DNA from: Thiohalobacter thiocyanaticus
GTDB lineage: Bacteria > Pseudomonadota > Gammaproteobacteria > Thiohalobacterales > Thiohalobacteraceae
Direction of reading: 5' to 3'
DNA length: 64,000 nucleotides
NCBI RefSeq assembly: GCF_002356355.1
Contig: NZ_AP018052.1
Coordinates: forward strand, 1,798,001-1,862,000
The notes beneath the pieces were generated by a model. It was given only the letters and a program-made list of their open reading frames with translations, made no database searches and was not told the origin of the DNA. A program made the translations under genes and the position numbers. This document shows positions 38,072 through 46,940 of this stretch, piece after piece (the first letter of the stretch is position 1; each line of letters opens with the position of its first letter).

Positions 38072-38083
38072 GGAGCGACCGGC

Positions 38084-38842
38084 ATGGCCAACACCTGTTC
38101 GACAATCTGGCTGCTGGGCGCCAGTTCCGGCATTGGGGCGGAACTGGCGCCGGGGCTGCTGGCCCGCTGCGAGCGGCTGGTGATCTCGGCGCGGCGGCGC
38201 GAGCGCCTGGAGGCGGTGCGGGACACGCTGTCGGAGCGGGGCGGGGATGTCCGGGTGCTGCCGGTGGACGTGGTCGAGGCTGATGCCGTCGCTGCGGCCG
38301 CGCAGGACATCGCGCACCAGGTCGGCGTACCCGACCTGGTCATCTACAATGTGGGCGACTACGAACCCGCCGGCATGGATCAGCTCGACCCTGCCGTGTT
38401 CGAGCGCATCACCCGTATCAATTACCTCGGCGCGGTCAACTGCCTGGCCGCCGTGGTACCGATGATGCGCGCCAGCGGCGGTGGCCGCATCCTGATCAAT
38501 GCCAGCCTGTCGGGCTATGCGGGACTGCCGCATGCCGCGGCCTACGGCCCGACCAAGGCGGCCCTGATCAATCTGGCCGAATCGCTGCACCCGGAACTGG
38601 CCCGGGCGGGAATCCATCTCGGCGTCATCAATCACGGTTTCGTCAGAACGCGTCTGACTGAAAAGAACGAATTCACCATGCCACAGCTGCTGGAACCGGC
38701 CACCGCCGCGGCAGCCATCCTTGAACATCTCGACGACCCGGGCTTCGAGATCCGGTTTCCGCGGCGTCTGGCCTTGATGCTGGGCCTGCTGCGGATGCTG
38801 CCGTATCGTCTGTTCTTCGCGCTGACGCGCAGGCTGGTGTAG
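38084..38842 (+). CDS. Short-chain dehydrogenase/reductase
   Basis: A 252-aa SDR enzyme. It has the nucleotide-binding GASSGIGAEL (about 12-21), an Arg-rich patch after beta-2 (SARRRERL) that suggests NADP(H), the catalytic Ser region INASLSGYAG, and YGPTK with the active-site Tyr and Lys (about 154-158). The usual NAG motif reads NVG. A hydrophobic, basic C terminus (LRMLPYRLFFALTRRLV) may touch the membrane, fitting a lipid substrate. SD AAGGAG lies 8 nt before the ATG. First gene of the operon divergent from the B12-type regulator; the NTF2-like gene follows after 2 bp. Confidence 0.92.
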   Translation: MANTCSTIWLLGASSGIGAELAPGLLARCERLVISARRRERLEAVRDTLSERGGDVRVLPVDVVEADAVAAAAQDIAHQVGVPDLVIYNVGDYEPAGMDQLDPAVFERITRINYLGAVNCLAAVVPMMRASGGGRILINASLSGYAGLPHAAAYGPTKAALINLAESLHPELARAGIHLGVINHGFVRTRLTEKNEFTMPQLLEPATAAAAILEHLDDPGFEIRFPRRLALMLGLLRMLPYRLFFALTRRLV

Positions 38843-38844
38843 AC

Positions 38845-39288
38845 ATGGCACAGGACATCGAGCACCTGACTGCTGCCCTGGCTGAGTTCTATGCGGAGCT
38901 TGCCCCGGCCGATCTGGAGCGTGTGGACGAGTTCTACGCCCCGGACGCCCACTTCCGGGATCCCTTCAACGACGTGCGTGGCACACCGGCGATCCGCGCG
39001 ATCTACCGGCACATGTTCGCACAGCTGGATAACCCCCGCTTCGAGGTCCTGCATTGGGCCTGCCGGGACGACTGGGCCTGTATCCTGTGGCGGTTCCGCT
39101 TTTCCGCCCGCCGCCTGGCCGGCGGACGGCCGCTCGAGGTCGAGGGCATGTCCCGCGTCCGTTTCGACGCTGCCGGACGCGTGGCGGCCCATCACGATTA
39201 CTGGGATCCGGCTGCCATCTATCGCCACATACCCGTGCTGCGTGGGCTGCTGGCCCTGCTGCAGCGCCGGTTGAGCGCAACCACCTGA
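38845..39288 (+). CDS. NTF2/SnoaL-like domain protein
   Basis: A 147-aa protein of the nuclear-transport-factor-2-like fold: an N-terminal helix (LTAALAEFYAELAPADLERVDEFY), DAHFRDPFNDVRG (44-56), then strands with WACRDDWACILWRFRFSAR and HHDYWDPAAIY (115-125). Such domains can be small enzymes (isomerase, dehydratase) or binding modules. Homologues encoded beside an SDR and a LitR- or ChrR-type regulator are commonly called nuclear transport factor 2 family proteins. Reaction unknown. It starts 2 bp after the SDR stop, so co-translation is likely. Confidence 0.85.
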   Translation: MAQDIEHLTAALAEFYAELAPADLERVDEFYAPDAHFRDPFNDVRGTPAIRAIYRHMFAQLDNPRFEVLHWACRDDWACILWRFRFSARRLAGGRPLEVEGMSRVRFDAAGRVAAHHDYWDPAAIYRHIPVLRGLLALLQRRLSATT

Positions 39289-39299
39289 GAGGCATCACG

Positions 39300-39599
39300 A
39301 TGCTGGAACGCATGTCACTGCTGCGCAACGATCCCGACGACGCCCGCCGCCTGTTCGAGCGGGCGAGGACGGGCGATGTGGATGCCCAGTATGCGCTGGG
39401 CCTGAGCTACGCCGAGGGTCGGGGCGTGGCGATCAACGAAGCCAAGTCCTACTTCTGGCTCAGCCAGGCCTGCGCTCAGGGTGATGCCGAGGCGAACATC
39501 CTGCGCAACATCGTCGCGCGCGACATGTCGGAGACGGATTTCCAGCAGGCCCGGCGCCTGTGCGACACGCCCGATTACATTCGGCGGATCGAATTCTGA
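39300..39599 (+). CDS. Small Sel1-repeat (TPR-like) protein
   Basis: A 99-aa protein with one clear Sel1-like repeat, AQYALGLSYAEGRGVAINEA (about 30-49), and a second partial one (SYFWLSQACAQGDAEA). It has no signal peptide, so it is likely a cytoplasmic protein-protein interaction module. SD GAGAGG lies about 8 nt before the ATG at 39300. It follows the NTF2-like gene by 11 bp on the same strand and probably closes the light-regulated SDR operon. The link to lipid modification is by context only. Confidence 0.75.
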   Translation: MLERMSLLRNDPDDARRLFERARTGDVDAQYALGLSYAEGRGVAINEAKSYFWLSQACAQGDAEANILRNIVARDMSETDFQQARRLCDTPDYIRRIEF

Positions 39600-39633
39600 G
39601 CCGGTTTGGCGGGTATGTGCAGATGGTGCGACT

Positions 39634-39715
39634 CAAGCGCGGAGAACGCAAAGTCGCAGAGGTTTTATGATTTATAGTCCTTTGCGCCTCTGTGTCTCTG
39701 CGCCCTCTGCGTTGA
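39634..39715. repeat. Inverted CGCAGAG-type intergenic repeat
   Basis: Left arm caagcgcggagaacgcaaag (39634-39653) plus tcgcagagg. Right arm 39681-39715 in inverted order (tgcgcctctgtgtctctgcg, then ccctctgcgttg). Located between the convergent Sel1 and SLC13 genes. Same family as 31033-31180. Confidence 0.7.
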
Positions 39716-39726
39716 TATCACATCTG

Positions 39727-41697
39727 TCAGAAGACCACATTCAGCATGGTCAGCGACACCACCAGGAACAGCACCGTCATGATGCCGCCGGCGCGCATGA
39801 AGTCCGGTACCCGGTAGCCGCCCGGCCCCATGATCAGGGCATTGACCTGGTGGGTGGGGATGAGGAAGGAGTTGGAGGTGGCGATGGCCACGGTCAGGGC
39901 GTAGATGGCCGGATCGGCGCCGACCTGGACGGCGATATTGACCGCCAGCGGCACCAGCAGCACGGTGGCGCCGACGTTGGACATCACCAGGGTGAAGAAG
40001 GTCGCCAGCACGGCGATGGCGGCCTGGATGATCCAGGGCGCGGCCTCGCCGACCCGGGCCACCACCTCCTCGGCGATGTAGCGGGCGGTGCCGCTGGTCT
40101 CCACTGCCAGCCCCAGCGGGATCAGCGAAGCGAGCAGGAACACCGTCTTCCAACTCACCGCGCGGTAGGCCTCGTCGATCGACAGCACGCCGGAGAGCAC
40201 CATACCCATGGCCCCGGTCAACAGCGCCACCGACAGCCGCAGGTCGGTGAACAGGACCAGTCCCAGCGTGATGGCAAAGAACAGCAGGGCGTGCGGCACC
40301 TTGTGCGGACGTTCCTCCTCGTGCGGATACTCGGTGGTGACGATAACGAAGTTGCGATCCCGCTCCAGTCGCGCCAGATCCGCCCAGGTGGTGTGTACCA
40401 CCAGGGTGTCGCCGGACTCAAACGCAATGTCGCGTACGCCTTCGCCTTCGCGGCTCAGGGTCTTGCCGCCGCGGTGGATGGCCAGCAGTGACAGGCCGTA
40501 GGTCTTGCGCAGCCACAGCTCCCGGGCAGATTGACCGATCAGTTTGGAGCCGGGCGGAATGACGATCTCGGCGATACCCGCCTTGGTCGGCACCAGCACC
40601 TCGCTGAAACGGTCCAGATCCGCCCGCACCCGCAGTTGATGCTTGCCGGCAAAACTGTCCAGCGCCTCGCGCGTGCCGAGCAGGGCCAACCGGGTGCCGG
40701 GTTCGATGCCCAGGCTGCGGTCCACGCCGGCGGCGCCGACGCGGATGCCGTCGCCCTTGTCGAGGGCGATCACCCTTACCCGGTAGTCGTGTTCCATCTG
40801 GTCCAGGTCGTGTCCCACCAGCGGGCAGTTGGCGGGCACCTCTGCCTCCACGATGTCGTAGCCCACCCCGTAGACTTCCTGGAAATAGCGCTTGGTGTCC
40901 TCGCCGCGACTGCGACCTTCCTCGCCGGCAGCGCTGTCCGAGGGCAGCACGAAGCGCCCGGCCAGGATGAAATAGAGTACGCCGGTGGTGACCAGGGCGA
41001 TGCCGATGGGGGTGATGGCGAACAGCCCGAAGGTCTCCATCTGCTGGTCCGGCGGCAGGCCCTTGTTGGAGGTGAGCAGCAGGTCGTTGAGCAGGATCAC
41101 TGGACTGGAGCCGACCATGGTCATGGTGCCGCCGAGGATGGCGCAGAAGCCCATGGGCATGAGCAGACGCGACATGGGCAGGCCGGTGCGGGCCGAGATG
41201 CGTGAGACCACCGGCAGGAACAGAGCGGCCGCGCCCACATTCTGCATGAAGCTGGAAATGATCCCGACCGTGCCCGAGATCAGCGGGATCACGCGGGCCT
41301 CGGTGGAACCGCCGACGCGCAGGATGAAGCCGGCCACCTGGGTCATGATGCCGGTGCGGTCCAGGCCTGCCCCGATGATCATGACCGCGATGATGGAGAT
41401 GACCGCATTACTGGCAAAGCCGGTGAACAGCTTATTCGGGTCGACCAGGCCCTGCTCCAGACCCATCAGGGGGGCGAACAGTGAACTCAGACCCAGCAGT
41501 ACCATGACGCAGACGGCGGCCACGTCCACACCGACCACTTCGAAGGCGAACAGAAAGATGGTCAGCAGCAGGAAGGCGCAGACCCAGGCGATTTCCACCG
41601 AGGGCACCGCGCCGGCGATATAGACACCCGCCGCCAGGAACAGGACAGCGGCGATGATCTGTTTCTTGTTCAGACTGAGGCTTTCACTCACGTTCAC
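39727..41697 (-). CDS. SLC13/DASS-family permease with two TrkA-C domains
   Basis: A 656-aa membrane protein with about five N-terminal helices, a cytoplasmic insert and further helices. Inverted-repeat permease motifs include SFMQNVGAAALFLPV and MTMVGSSPVILLNDLL in the first half, then VMSNVGATVLLVPLAVNIA and NSFLIPTHQVNALIMGPGGY in the second. The insert (about 265-440) holds two RCK/TrkA-C regulatory domains (CPLVGHDLDQM; GSKLIGQSARELWLRKTYG). Family members carry sulfate, dicarboxylates or other anions with Na or H. The substrate here is not deducible. It is monocistronic and lies 109 bp from the TetR gene. Confidence 0.88.
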   Translation of the reverse strand: MNVSESLSLNKKQIIAAVLFLAAGVYIAGAVPSVEIAWVCAFLLLTIFLFAFEVVGVDVAAVCVMVLLGLSSLFAPLMGLEQGLVDPNKLFTGFASNAVISIIAVMIIGAGLDRTGIMTQVAGFILRVGGSTEARVIPLISGTVGIISSFMQNVGAAALFLPVVSRISARTGLPMSRLLMPMGFCAILGGTMTMVGSSPVILLNDLLLTSNKGLPPDQQMETFGLFAITPIGIALVTTGVLYFILAGRFVLPSDSAAGEEGRSRGEDTKRYFQEVYGVGYDIVEAEVPANCPLVGHDLDQMEHDYRVRVIALDKGDGIRVGAAGVDRSLGIEPGTRLALLGTREALDSFAGKHQLRVRADLDRFSEVLVPTKAGIAEIVIPPGSKLIGQSARELWLRKTYGLSLLAIHRGGKTLSREGEGVRDIAFESGDTLVVHTTWADLARLERDRNFVIVTTEYPHEEERPHKVPHALLFFAITLGLVLFTDLRLSVALLTGAMGMVLSGVLSIDEAYRAVSWKTVFLLASLIPLGLAVETSGTARYIAEEVVARVGEAAPWIIQAAIAVLATFFTLVMSNVGATVLLVPLAVNIAVQVGADPAIYALTVAIATSNSFLIPTHQVNALIMGPGGYRVPDFMRAGGIMTVLFLVVSLTMLNVVF

Positions 41698-41806
41698 ACC
41701 TTGGGATTGGGCTGGTTAGGCGCCGGCGACCGGGGTGGAGCCTGCGCAAAGGTGCGTAATTCTACCAGCCGGAACGTGGAATGACAGATGTGGCGCCTGT
41801 TCGGGA

Positions 41807-42439
41807 TCAGCGGCAGGGCCGGTGCAGGGCCAGAAAGCACTGCACCGTGTGCCGCACCACCCGATCGATCTCGGCCTGCGGGATCGCTTCCTCAAGGACC
41901 AGGGCGCGGGTGCGCAGCGAGCCGAGCAGGGCGCCGGTGAACTGCTGGGCGGCCAGGTCAGGGTCCTCGATGTCGAGCATTCCGCGCTCGCACAGGGTCT
42001 GCAGGTATTCGGCCAGCCGCCGGTTGCCGCGTTCGGGGCCGGATTCGTAATAGAGCCGGCCGACCCGCGGCAGGCGCCGGCTCTCGGCCACGATCAGCCG
42101 GTGCAGGGCCAGGGCCGAGGGTTCCAGCAGGCTGTCGAGCAGGAGGGTGGCGAATCGGGTCAGGATCCGCTCGATGCCGTCCTCGTCGGGTGAGGAGGAC
42201 AGCAGTGTGTCCAGCAGTTCACTGCAGCGCTGGGTGATGATGGCCCGGAACAGGGCCTCCTTGTTGCCGAACTGGTTGTAGATGGTCTGCTTCGATACCC
42301 CTGCCGCGCGGGCGATGCGTTCCATGCTGGCCTGGTCGTAGCCCTGTTCCAGGAATATCTGCGTGGCCGCCTGGATGATGGCCAGCTGTTTTTCGGTGGC
42401 GGCCGGTGGAGAGCACTGGAGGGCAGGGGTACGGGACAT
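41807..42439 (-). CDS. TetR-family repressor of the RND efflux operon
   Basis: A 210-aa protein with the TetR helix-turn-helix ASMERIARAAGVSKQTIYNQ (about 37-56) and FGNKEALFRAII. The variable helical C-terminal domain would sense a ligand. I start at ATG 42439; an upstream TTG (42463) is less likely. It is divergent from an RND adaptor/pump pair, with a perfect palindrome in the intergenic gap, the classical arrangement of an AcrR-like local repressor. The inducing compound is unknown. Confidence 0.9.
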   Translation of the reverse strand: MSRTPALQCSPPAATEKQLAIIQAATQIFLEQGYDQASMERIARAAGVSKQTIYNQFGNKEALFRAIITQRCSELLDTLLSSSPDEDGIERILTRFATLLLDSLLEPSALALHRLIVAESRRLPRVGRLYYESGPERGNRRLAEYLQTLCERGMLDIEDPDLAAQQFTGALLGSLRTRALVLEEAIPQAEIDRVVRHTVQCFLALHRPCR

Positions 42440-42489
42440 CGGGAGACACAATCGAGTGGGCAATGAAGTTGGCAGGAATTTTTACAGAT

Positions 42490-42512
42490 TTGGACTGGAC
42501 CGTCCAGTCCAA
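42490..42512. promoter_or_regulatory. 23-bp perfect palindrome, predicted TetR operator
   Basis: TTGGACTGGAC-C-GTCCAGTCCAA: 11-bp arms around one base, between the divergent tetR and RND adaptor genes (gap 42440-42583). Length and symmetry fit a TetR-family operator. A half-site-like gtcgtccag follows. I do not see convincing -35/-10 boxes in the gap. Confidence 0.75.
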
Positions 42513-42583
42513 GTCGTCCAGAATACGCGTTCATGCGTGGCCGCCCCGGCCGCCGCGCCCTGTAATGGAAATGAGGTGATGCC

Positions 42584-43681
42584 GTGATCAAGCGACTGAT
42601 CATCGTCCTGCTGTTGCTGGCCGTCCTGTTCGGCGGCATCTTCGGCTGGAAATACCTGCAGATGCAGAAAATGATCGAGCAGGCGACCCAGCCGCCGCCG
42701 CCGGCGACCGTGGCCGCCGCCGAGGTCGAGCGTCAGCGCTGGCAGCCGAAGTTGCAGGCCGTGGGCAGCCTGACGGCATCCCAGGGCATCGACCTGACCC
42801 TGGAGCTTGCCGGCGTGGTGGAGTCGCTGGGGTTCGATTCGGGCCAGGCGGCCGTGGCCGACCAGGTCCTGCTGCAACTCGATGCCAGCGTGGACCGCGC
42901 TGTGCTCGAGGGGCTGGTGGCACAGCGCAAACTGGCGCAACTGCAGTTCGAGCGCAACCAGCGACTGCGGCGCGAGAACAGCGTCTCCCAGTCCGACCTG
43001 GACGCGGCCCGCGCCAGCCTGGACGAGGCCACCGCCGCGGTTGCCGCCCAGCGGGCGCGGCTGGACAAGATGACCCTGCGCGCGCCCTTTGCCGGCCGCC
43101 TGGGTATCCGCCGGATCGACCCGGGCCAGTACCTCACCCCCGGAGATCCGGTGGTGAGTCTGCAGGCGCTGGATCCGGTCTACGCCGATTTCAGTCTGCC
43201 GGAACGCTACCTGGACGATCTCGAACCCGGCCAGACCGTGACCCTCTCGGTGCAGGCCTATCCCGACGCGACCTTCGAGGGCACACTCAGCGCGCTCGAG
43301 TCGCGCATCGATCAGGGTTCGCGCCAGATCCGGGTACGCGCCACCCTGCCCAATCCCGATCAGCGCCTGCGTCCCGGCATGTTCGCCGAGGTGGAGGTCT
43401 GGCTGCCCGAGATCGAGGAGGTCCTGACCCTGCCGCGCCAGGCCGTGGTCTACAACCCCTACGGCAGCAGCGTGTTTCTGATCCAGGAACAGGAGGACGG
43501 CAGCCTGACCGTCCAGACCCGCCAGGTGCAGACCGGCGAGGTGCGCGACGGCCGCATCAGCATCACCCGCGGTCTGGAAGCCGGTGACCGGGTGGTCAGC
43601 GCCGGCCAGGTCAAACTGCGCAACGGCCAGGCCGTGACCATCGACAATTCGGCCGAAATGACCGGTGAGTTCGGTAAATGA
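42584..43681 (+). CDS. RND efflux periplasmic adaptor (MFP family)
   Basis: A 365-aa membrane-fusion protein with an N-terminal anchor (IIVLLLLAVLFGGIFGWKYL, 6-25). It has a lipoyl/barrel-sandwich half-motif (GVVESLGFDSGQAAVADQVLLQLD), a coiled-coil hairpin (about 105-155), and LRAPFAGRLGIRRIDPGQYLTPGDPVVSLQALDPVY, the signature adaptor block. It would join the RND pump to an outer-membrane channel. The GTG start (42584) has SD TGAGGT upstream. The stop overlaps the pump start (ATGA). No TolC-type gene is present here, so an unlinked channel is needed. Confidence 0.93.
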   Translation: MIKRLIIVLLLLAVLFGGIFGWKYLQMQKMIEQATQPPPPATVAAAEVERQRWQPKLQAVGSLTASQGIDLTLELAGVVESLGFDSGQAAVADQVLLQLDASVDRAVLEGLVAQRKLAQLQFERNQRLRRENSVSQSDLDAARASLDEATAAVAAQRARLDKMTLRAPFAGRLGIRRIDPGQYLTPGDPVVSLQALDPVYADFSLPERYLDDLEPGQTVTLSVQAYPDATFEGTLSALESRIDQGSRQIRVRATLPNPDQRLRPGMFAEVEVWLPEIEEVLTLPRQAVVYNPYGSSVFLIQEQEDGSLTVQTRQVQTGEVRDGRISITRGLEAGDRVVSAGQVKLRNGQAVTIDNSAEMTGEFGK

Positions 43682-46600
43682 AGCGCTTCACCGATATCTT
43701 CGTCCATCGTCCGGTGCTGGCCAGCGTGGTCAGCCTGCTGATCCTGGTCATCGGCCTGCGCTCACTCGGGCTGCTCGAGGTACGCCAGTATCCCGAGACC
43801 GAGAACACCGTGGTCACCGTGACCACCACCTATCCCGGTGCGAGTTCCGAACTGGTCAAGGGCTTCATCACCACCCCGCTGCAGCAGGCCATTGCCGAGG
43901 CCAACGGCATTGACTATCTGTTCGCCCGCAGTACCCAGGGGAGTTCGGTGATCGAGGCCCACATGGAGCTGAACTACGACGCCAACGCCGCTGTGGCCGA
44001 GATCCAGGCCAAGGTGGCCAGCCAGCGCAATGTGCTCCCGGCCGAGGCCGAGGATCCGGTGATCGACTCCACCACCGGCGACACCACCGCGCTGATGTAC
44101 ATGGCCTACTACAGCGAAGAGATGTCACCCTCGCAGATCACCGACTATCTGCTGCGGGTGGTGCAGCCCAAGCTGCAGGCGCTGCCGGGCGTGGCCAAGG
44201 CGGAACTGCTCGGCAACAAGATATTCGCCATGCGCATCTGGCTGGATCCGCAGCGCATGGCCGCGCTCGGGGTTTCGGCCCGGACGGTCGCCGAGGTGCT
44301 GCGCGAGAACAACTACCTGGCGGCGGTCGGTCAGTCCAAGGGCGCCTATGTGGCCATCGATCTGGGCGCCAACACCGACATCAGCCGGGCGCAGGACTTC
44401 CGCGATCTGGTGGTGCGTTCCGAGGACGGCAGCCTGGTGCGGCTGGGCGACATCGCCGTCCCCGAACTGGGTGCCGAGGACTACGATTCGACCAACTGGT
44501 ACAAGGGCAAGCCGGCCATCTTCATCGGCATCGAACAGGCGCCCGGGGCCAACCCGCTGGATGTGGCCCGCCTGGTGCGTGATGTCATGCCGGAGATCCG
44601 CAGTCAGATGCCCGAGGGCCTGCAGGCCCACATCCCCTACGATGCCAGTGTCTTCATCGAGGATTCCATCAACGAGGTGTTCAAGACCATCGGCGAGGCG
44701 GTGCTGATCGTACTGGTGGTCATCTACCTGACCCTGGGCTCGATCCGGGCGGCCATCGTCCCGGCCATCGCCGTGCCACTGTCGCTGATCGGCGCCGGCA
44801 TCATCATGCTGATGCTGGGCTTTTCGGTGAACCTGCTGACCCTGCTGGCGCTGGTGCTGGCCATCGGCCTGGTGGTCGACGATGCCATCATCGTGGTGGA
44901 GAACGTGCACCGCCACATCGAGGAGGGGTCGGGTCGGATCGAAGCCGCACTCAAGGGGGCGCGCGAGCTGGCCCTGCCCATCATCGCCATGACCACCACC
45001 CTGGTGGCGGTGTACGCACCGATCGGCTTCATGGGCGGACTGGTGGGCACCCTGTTCACCGAGTTCGCCTTCGCCCTGGCCGGGGCGGTGCTCATTTCCG
45101 GCGTGGTCGCGTTGACGCTCTCGCCCATGGTCTCCTCGCGTGTGCTCAAGCCCCACGGCCAGTCCGGGCGCTTCGAACAGCGCGTGGAGCGCTTCTTTAA
45201 CTGGCTGGCCGACAGCTACCAGCGCAGCCTGCACGGTGCGCTGAGTTATCTGCCGGTGGTGCTGACCTTCGCCGGCGTGATCCTGGCGAGCATCTATTTC
45301 ATGTTCGTCACCACGCCCAACGAACTGGCGCCCACCGAGGACCAGAGCATCCTGTTCTTCCAGGCCCGTGCCCCCCAGACCGCCACGCTGGAGTACAACG
45401 AGATCTACACCCGCCAGATCCTGGAGGCCTTCGAGTCCGTTCCGGAGTATCACGAGAGCTTCCTGATCCTCGGCTTCGGGCGCGATGCCAGCACCGTGTT
45501 CGGCGGCTTCAAGATGGAACCCCCGACCCGGCGCGAGCGCTCGCAGATGCAGGTCCAGCCGGAGGTGCAGGGCAAGCTGGCGGGCATCGCCGGGTTCCAG
45601 ACCGCGGTCTTCCCGCGGCCCAGCCTGCCCGGCTCGGGCGGCGGCCTGCCGGTGCAGTTCGTCATCACCACCGATGCCGGCTACGAGCAGCTGGACCAGG
45701 TGGCCGATACGCTGATCGGCCGGGCCATGCAATCGGGCGATTTCATCTTCCTGCAGAAGACGGTGGAGTTCAGCCGGCCACGCGTCAACCTGGTCATCGA
45801 CCGCGACCGGGCGGCGGACCTGGGCATCCGCATGCAGGACATCGCCGCCAATCTCGGCTCCATGCTCGGCGGCGGCTATGTCAATCGCTTCAATCTGGAG
45901 GGGCGCAGCTACAAGGTCATCCCCCAGGTGGCGCGCGAGTTCCGCCTCGAGCCGGAGGACCTAAAGCAGTACTACATACCCACGGCCTCCGGCGACATGG
46001 TGCCGCTGGCCTCCTTTGCCAGCCTGAGCGAGCAGGTCGAGCCCAGTCAGCGCACCCAGCACCAGCAGCTCAATGCCGTGACCGTGCAGGGCGTGATGGC
46101 CGGCGGCGTGACCCTGGGCGATGCGCTGAACCGTCTCGAGACCATCGCCGCCGAGGAATTCCCGCGCAACTTCGGCTGGGACTACACCGGCATGTCGCGC
46201 CAGTTCACCCAGCAGGGCAGCGCGCTGATCCTGACCTTCTTCATGTCCATCCTGGTGATCTACCTGGTGTTGGCCGCCCAGTTCGAGAGCTGGCGTGATC
46301 CGGTGATCATCCTGGTGTCGGTGCCCATGTCCATTGCCGGCGCCCTGATCTTCATGACTCTGGGTGTGGGCGGGGCGACGGTGAACATCTACACCCAGGT
46401 GGGTCTGATTACCCTGATCGGCCTGATCGCCAAGAACGGCATCCTGATCGTGGAATTTGCCAACCAGCTGCAGATCCGCGACAAGCTGTCGCGGCGCGCG
46501 GCGGTGGAGCAGGCCGCCGCCATCCGCCTGCGGCCCATCATCATGACCACCCTGGCCATGGTCATGGCCATGCTGCCGCTGCTGTTCGCCACCGGTCCCG

Positions 46601-46776
46601 GTGCGGTCAGCCGCCTGCACATCGGCCTGGTGATCGCCACCGGCCTGGGCATCGGCACCCTGTTCACCCTGTACGTGGTGCCGGCGGTCTACCTGCTGCT
46701 GGCGCGCGACCACCAGGCCGCGGCGAAAAAGGAGGCCGCCGAGACGTTGCCGGATGAGCAGACGCAGGAATCGTAG
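43678..46776 (+). CDS. RND multidrug efflux permease (HAE1-like)
   Basis: A 1032-aa proton-driven inner-membrane pump of normal family length. It has two repeats of one helix, a large periplasmic loop and five helices. The TM4 proton relay GLVVDDAIIVVENVHRHIEEG (about 399-419) has the adjacent Asp pair, and TM10 has GLIAKNGILIVEFANQ with the relay Lys. The PAIAVPLSLIGAG motif is also present. Hydrophobic drugs are typical substrates of the HAE1 group; the actual one is unknown. The TAG stop (46774-46776) lies inside a palindromic repeat starting at 46772, so the C-terminal end abuts the repeat exactly. Confidence 0.95.
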   Translation: MKRFTDIFVHRPVLASVVSLLILVIGLRSLGLLEVRQYPETENTVVTVTTTYPGASSELVKGFITTPLQQAIAEANGIDYLFARSTQGSSVIEAHMELNYDANAAVAEIQAKVASQRNVLPAEAEDPVIDSTTGDTTALMYMAYYSEEMSPSQITDYLLRVVQPKLQALPGVAKAELLGNKIFAMRIWLDPQRMAALGVSARTVAEVLRENNYLAAVGQSKGAYVAIDLGANTDISRAQDFRDLVVRSEDGSLVRLGDIAVPELGAEDYDSTNWYKGKPAIFIGIEQAPGANPLDVARLVRDVMPEIRSQMPEGLQAHIPYDASVFIEDSINEVFKTIGEAVLIVLVVIYLTLGSIRAAIVPAIAVPLSLIGAGIIMLMLGFSVNLLTLLALVLAIGLVVDDAIIVVENVHRHIEEGSGRIEAALKGARELALPIIAMTTTLVAVYAPIGFMGGLVGTLFTEFAFALAGAVLISGVVALTLSPMVSSRVLKPHGQSGRFEQRVERFFNWLADSYQRSLHGALSYLPVVLTFAGVILASIYFMFVTTPNELAPTEDQSILFFQARAPQTATLEYNEIYTRQILEAFESVPEYHESFLILGFGRDASTVFGGFKMEPPTRRERSQMQVQPEVQGKLAGIAGFQTAVFPRPSLPGSGGGLPVQFVITTDAGYEQLDQVADTLIGRAMQSGDFIFLQKTVEFSRPRVNLVIDRDRAADLGIRMQDIAANLGSMLGGGYVNRFNLEGRSYKVIPQVAREFRLEPEDLKQYYIPTASGDMVPLASFASLSEQVEPSQRTQHQQLNAVTVQGVMAGGVTLGDALNRLETIAAEEFPRNFGWDYTGMSRQFTQQGSALILTFFMSILVIYLVLAAQFESWRDPVIILVSVPMSIAGALIFMTLGVGGATVNIYTQVGLITLIGLIAKNGILIVEFANQLQIRDKLSRRAAVEQAAAIRLRPIIMTTLAMVMAMLPLLFATGPGAVSRLHIGLVIATGLGIGTLFTLYVVPAVYLLLARDHQAAAKKEAAETLPDEQTQES

Positions 46777-46857
46777 GATGGGTGGAGCGACGCGCAACCC
46801 ATCGCAGTGCGGTTGAAATTGATGGGTTGCGGCGCAGGCGCCTCCACCCATCCTACG
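46772..46857. repeat. REP-like palindromic element, family 2
   Basis: Starts CGTAGGATGGGTGGAGCG and ends CGCCTCCACCCATCCTACG. The ends are inverted repeats, and inner arms CGCAACCCATCG / GATGGGTTGCG form a second stem. It is built like the GTAGGTCGG elements but differs in sequence. Its first bases supply the stop codon of the RND permease. Confidence 0.8.
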
Positions 46858-46884
46858 CTTGAAAACAGCCAAAACCGCTCCACA

Positions 46885-46918
46885 AAAAAACGGCCCGTCG
46901 AATGACGGGCCGTTTTTT
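46885..46918. terminator. Bidirectional Rho-independent terminator
   Basis: AAAAAACGGCCCGTC (46885-46899), loop GAAT, GACGGGCCGTTTTTT (46904-46918). It has an A-tract on one side and a T-tract on the other and serves the convergent RND operon and AP2-like gene. Confidence 0.95.
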
Positions 46919-46940
46919 ATCACGGGATGTCAGAACGCGC

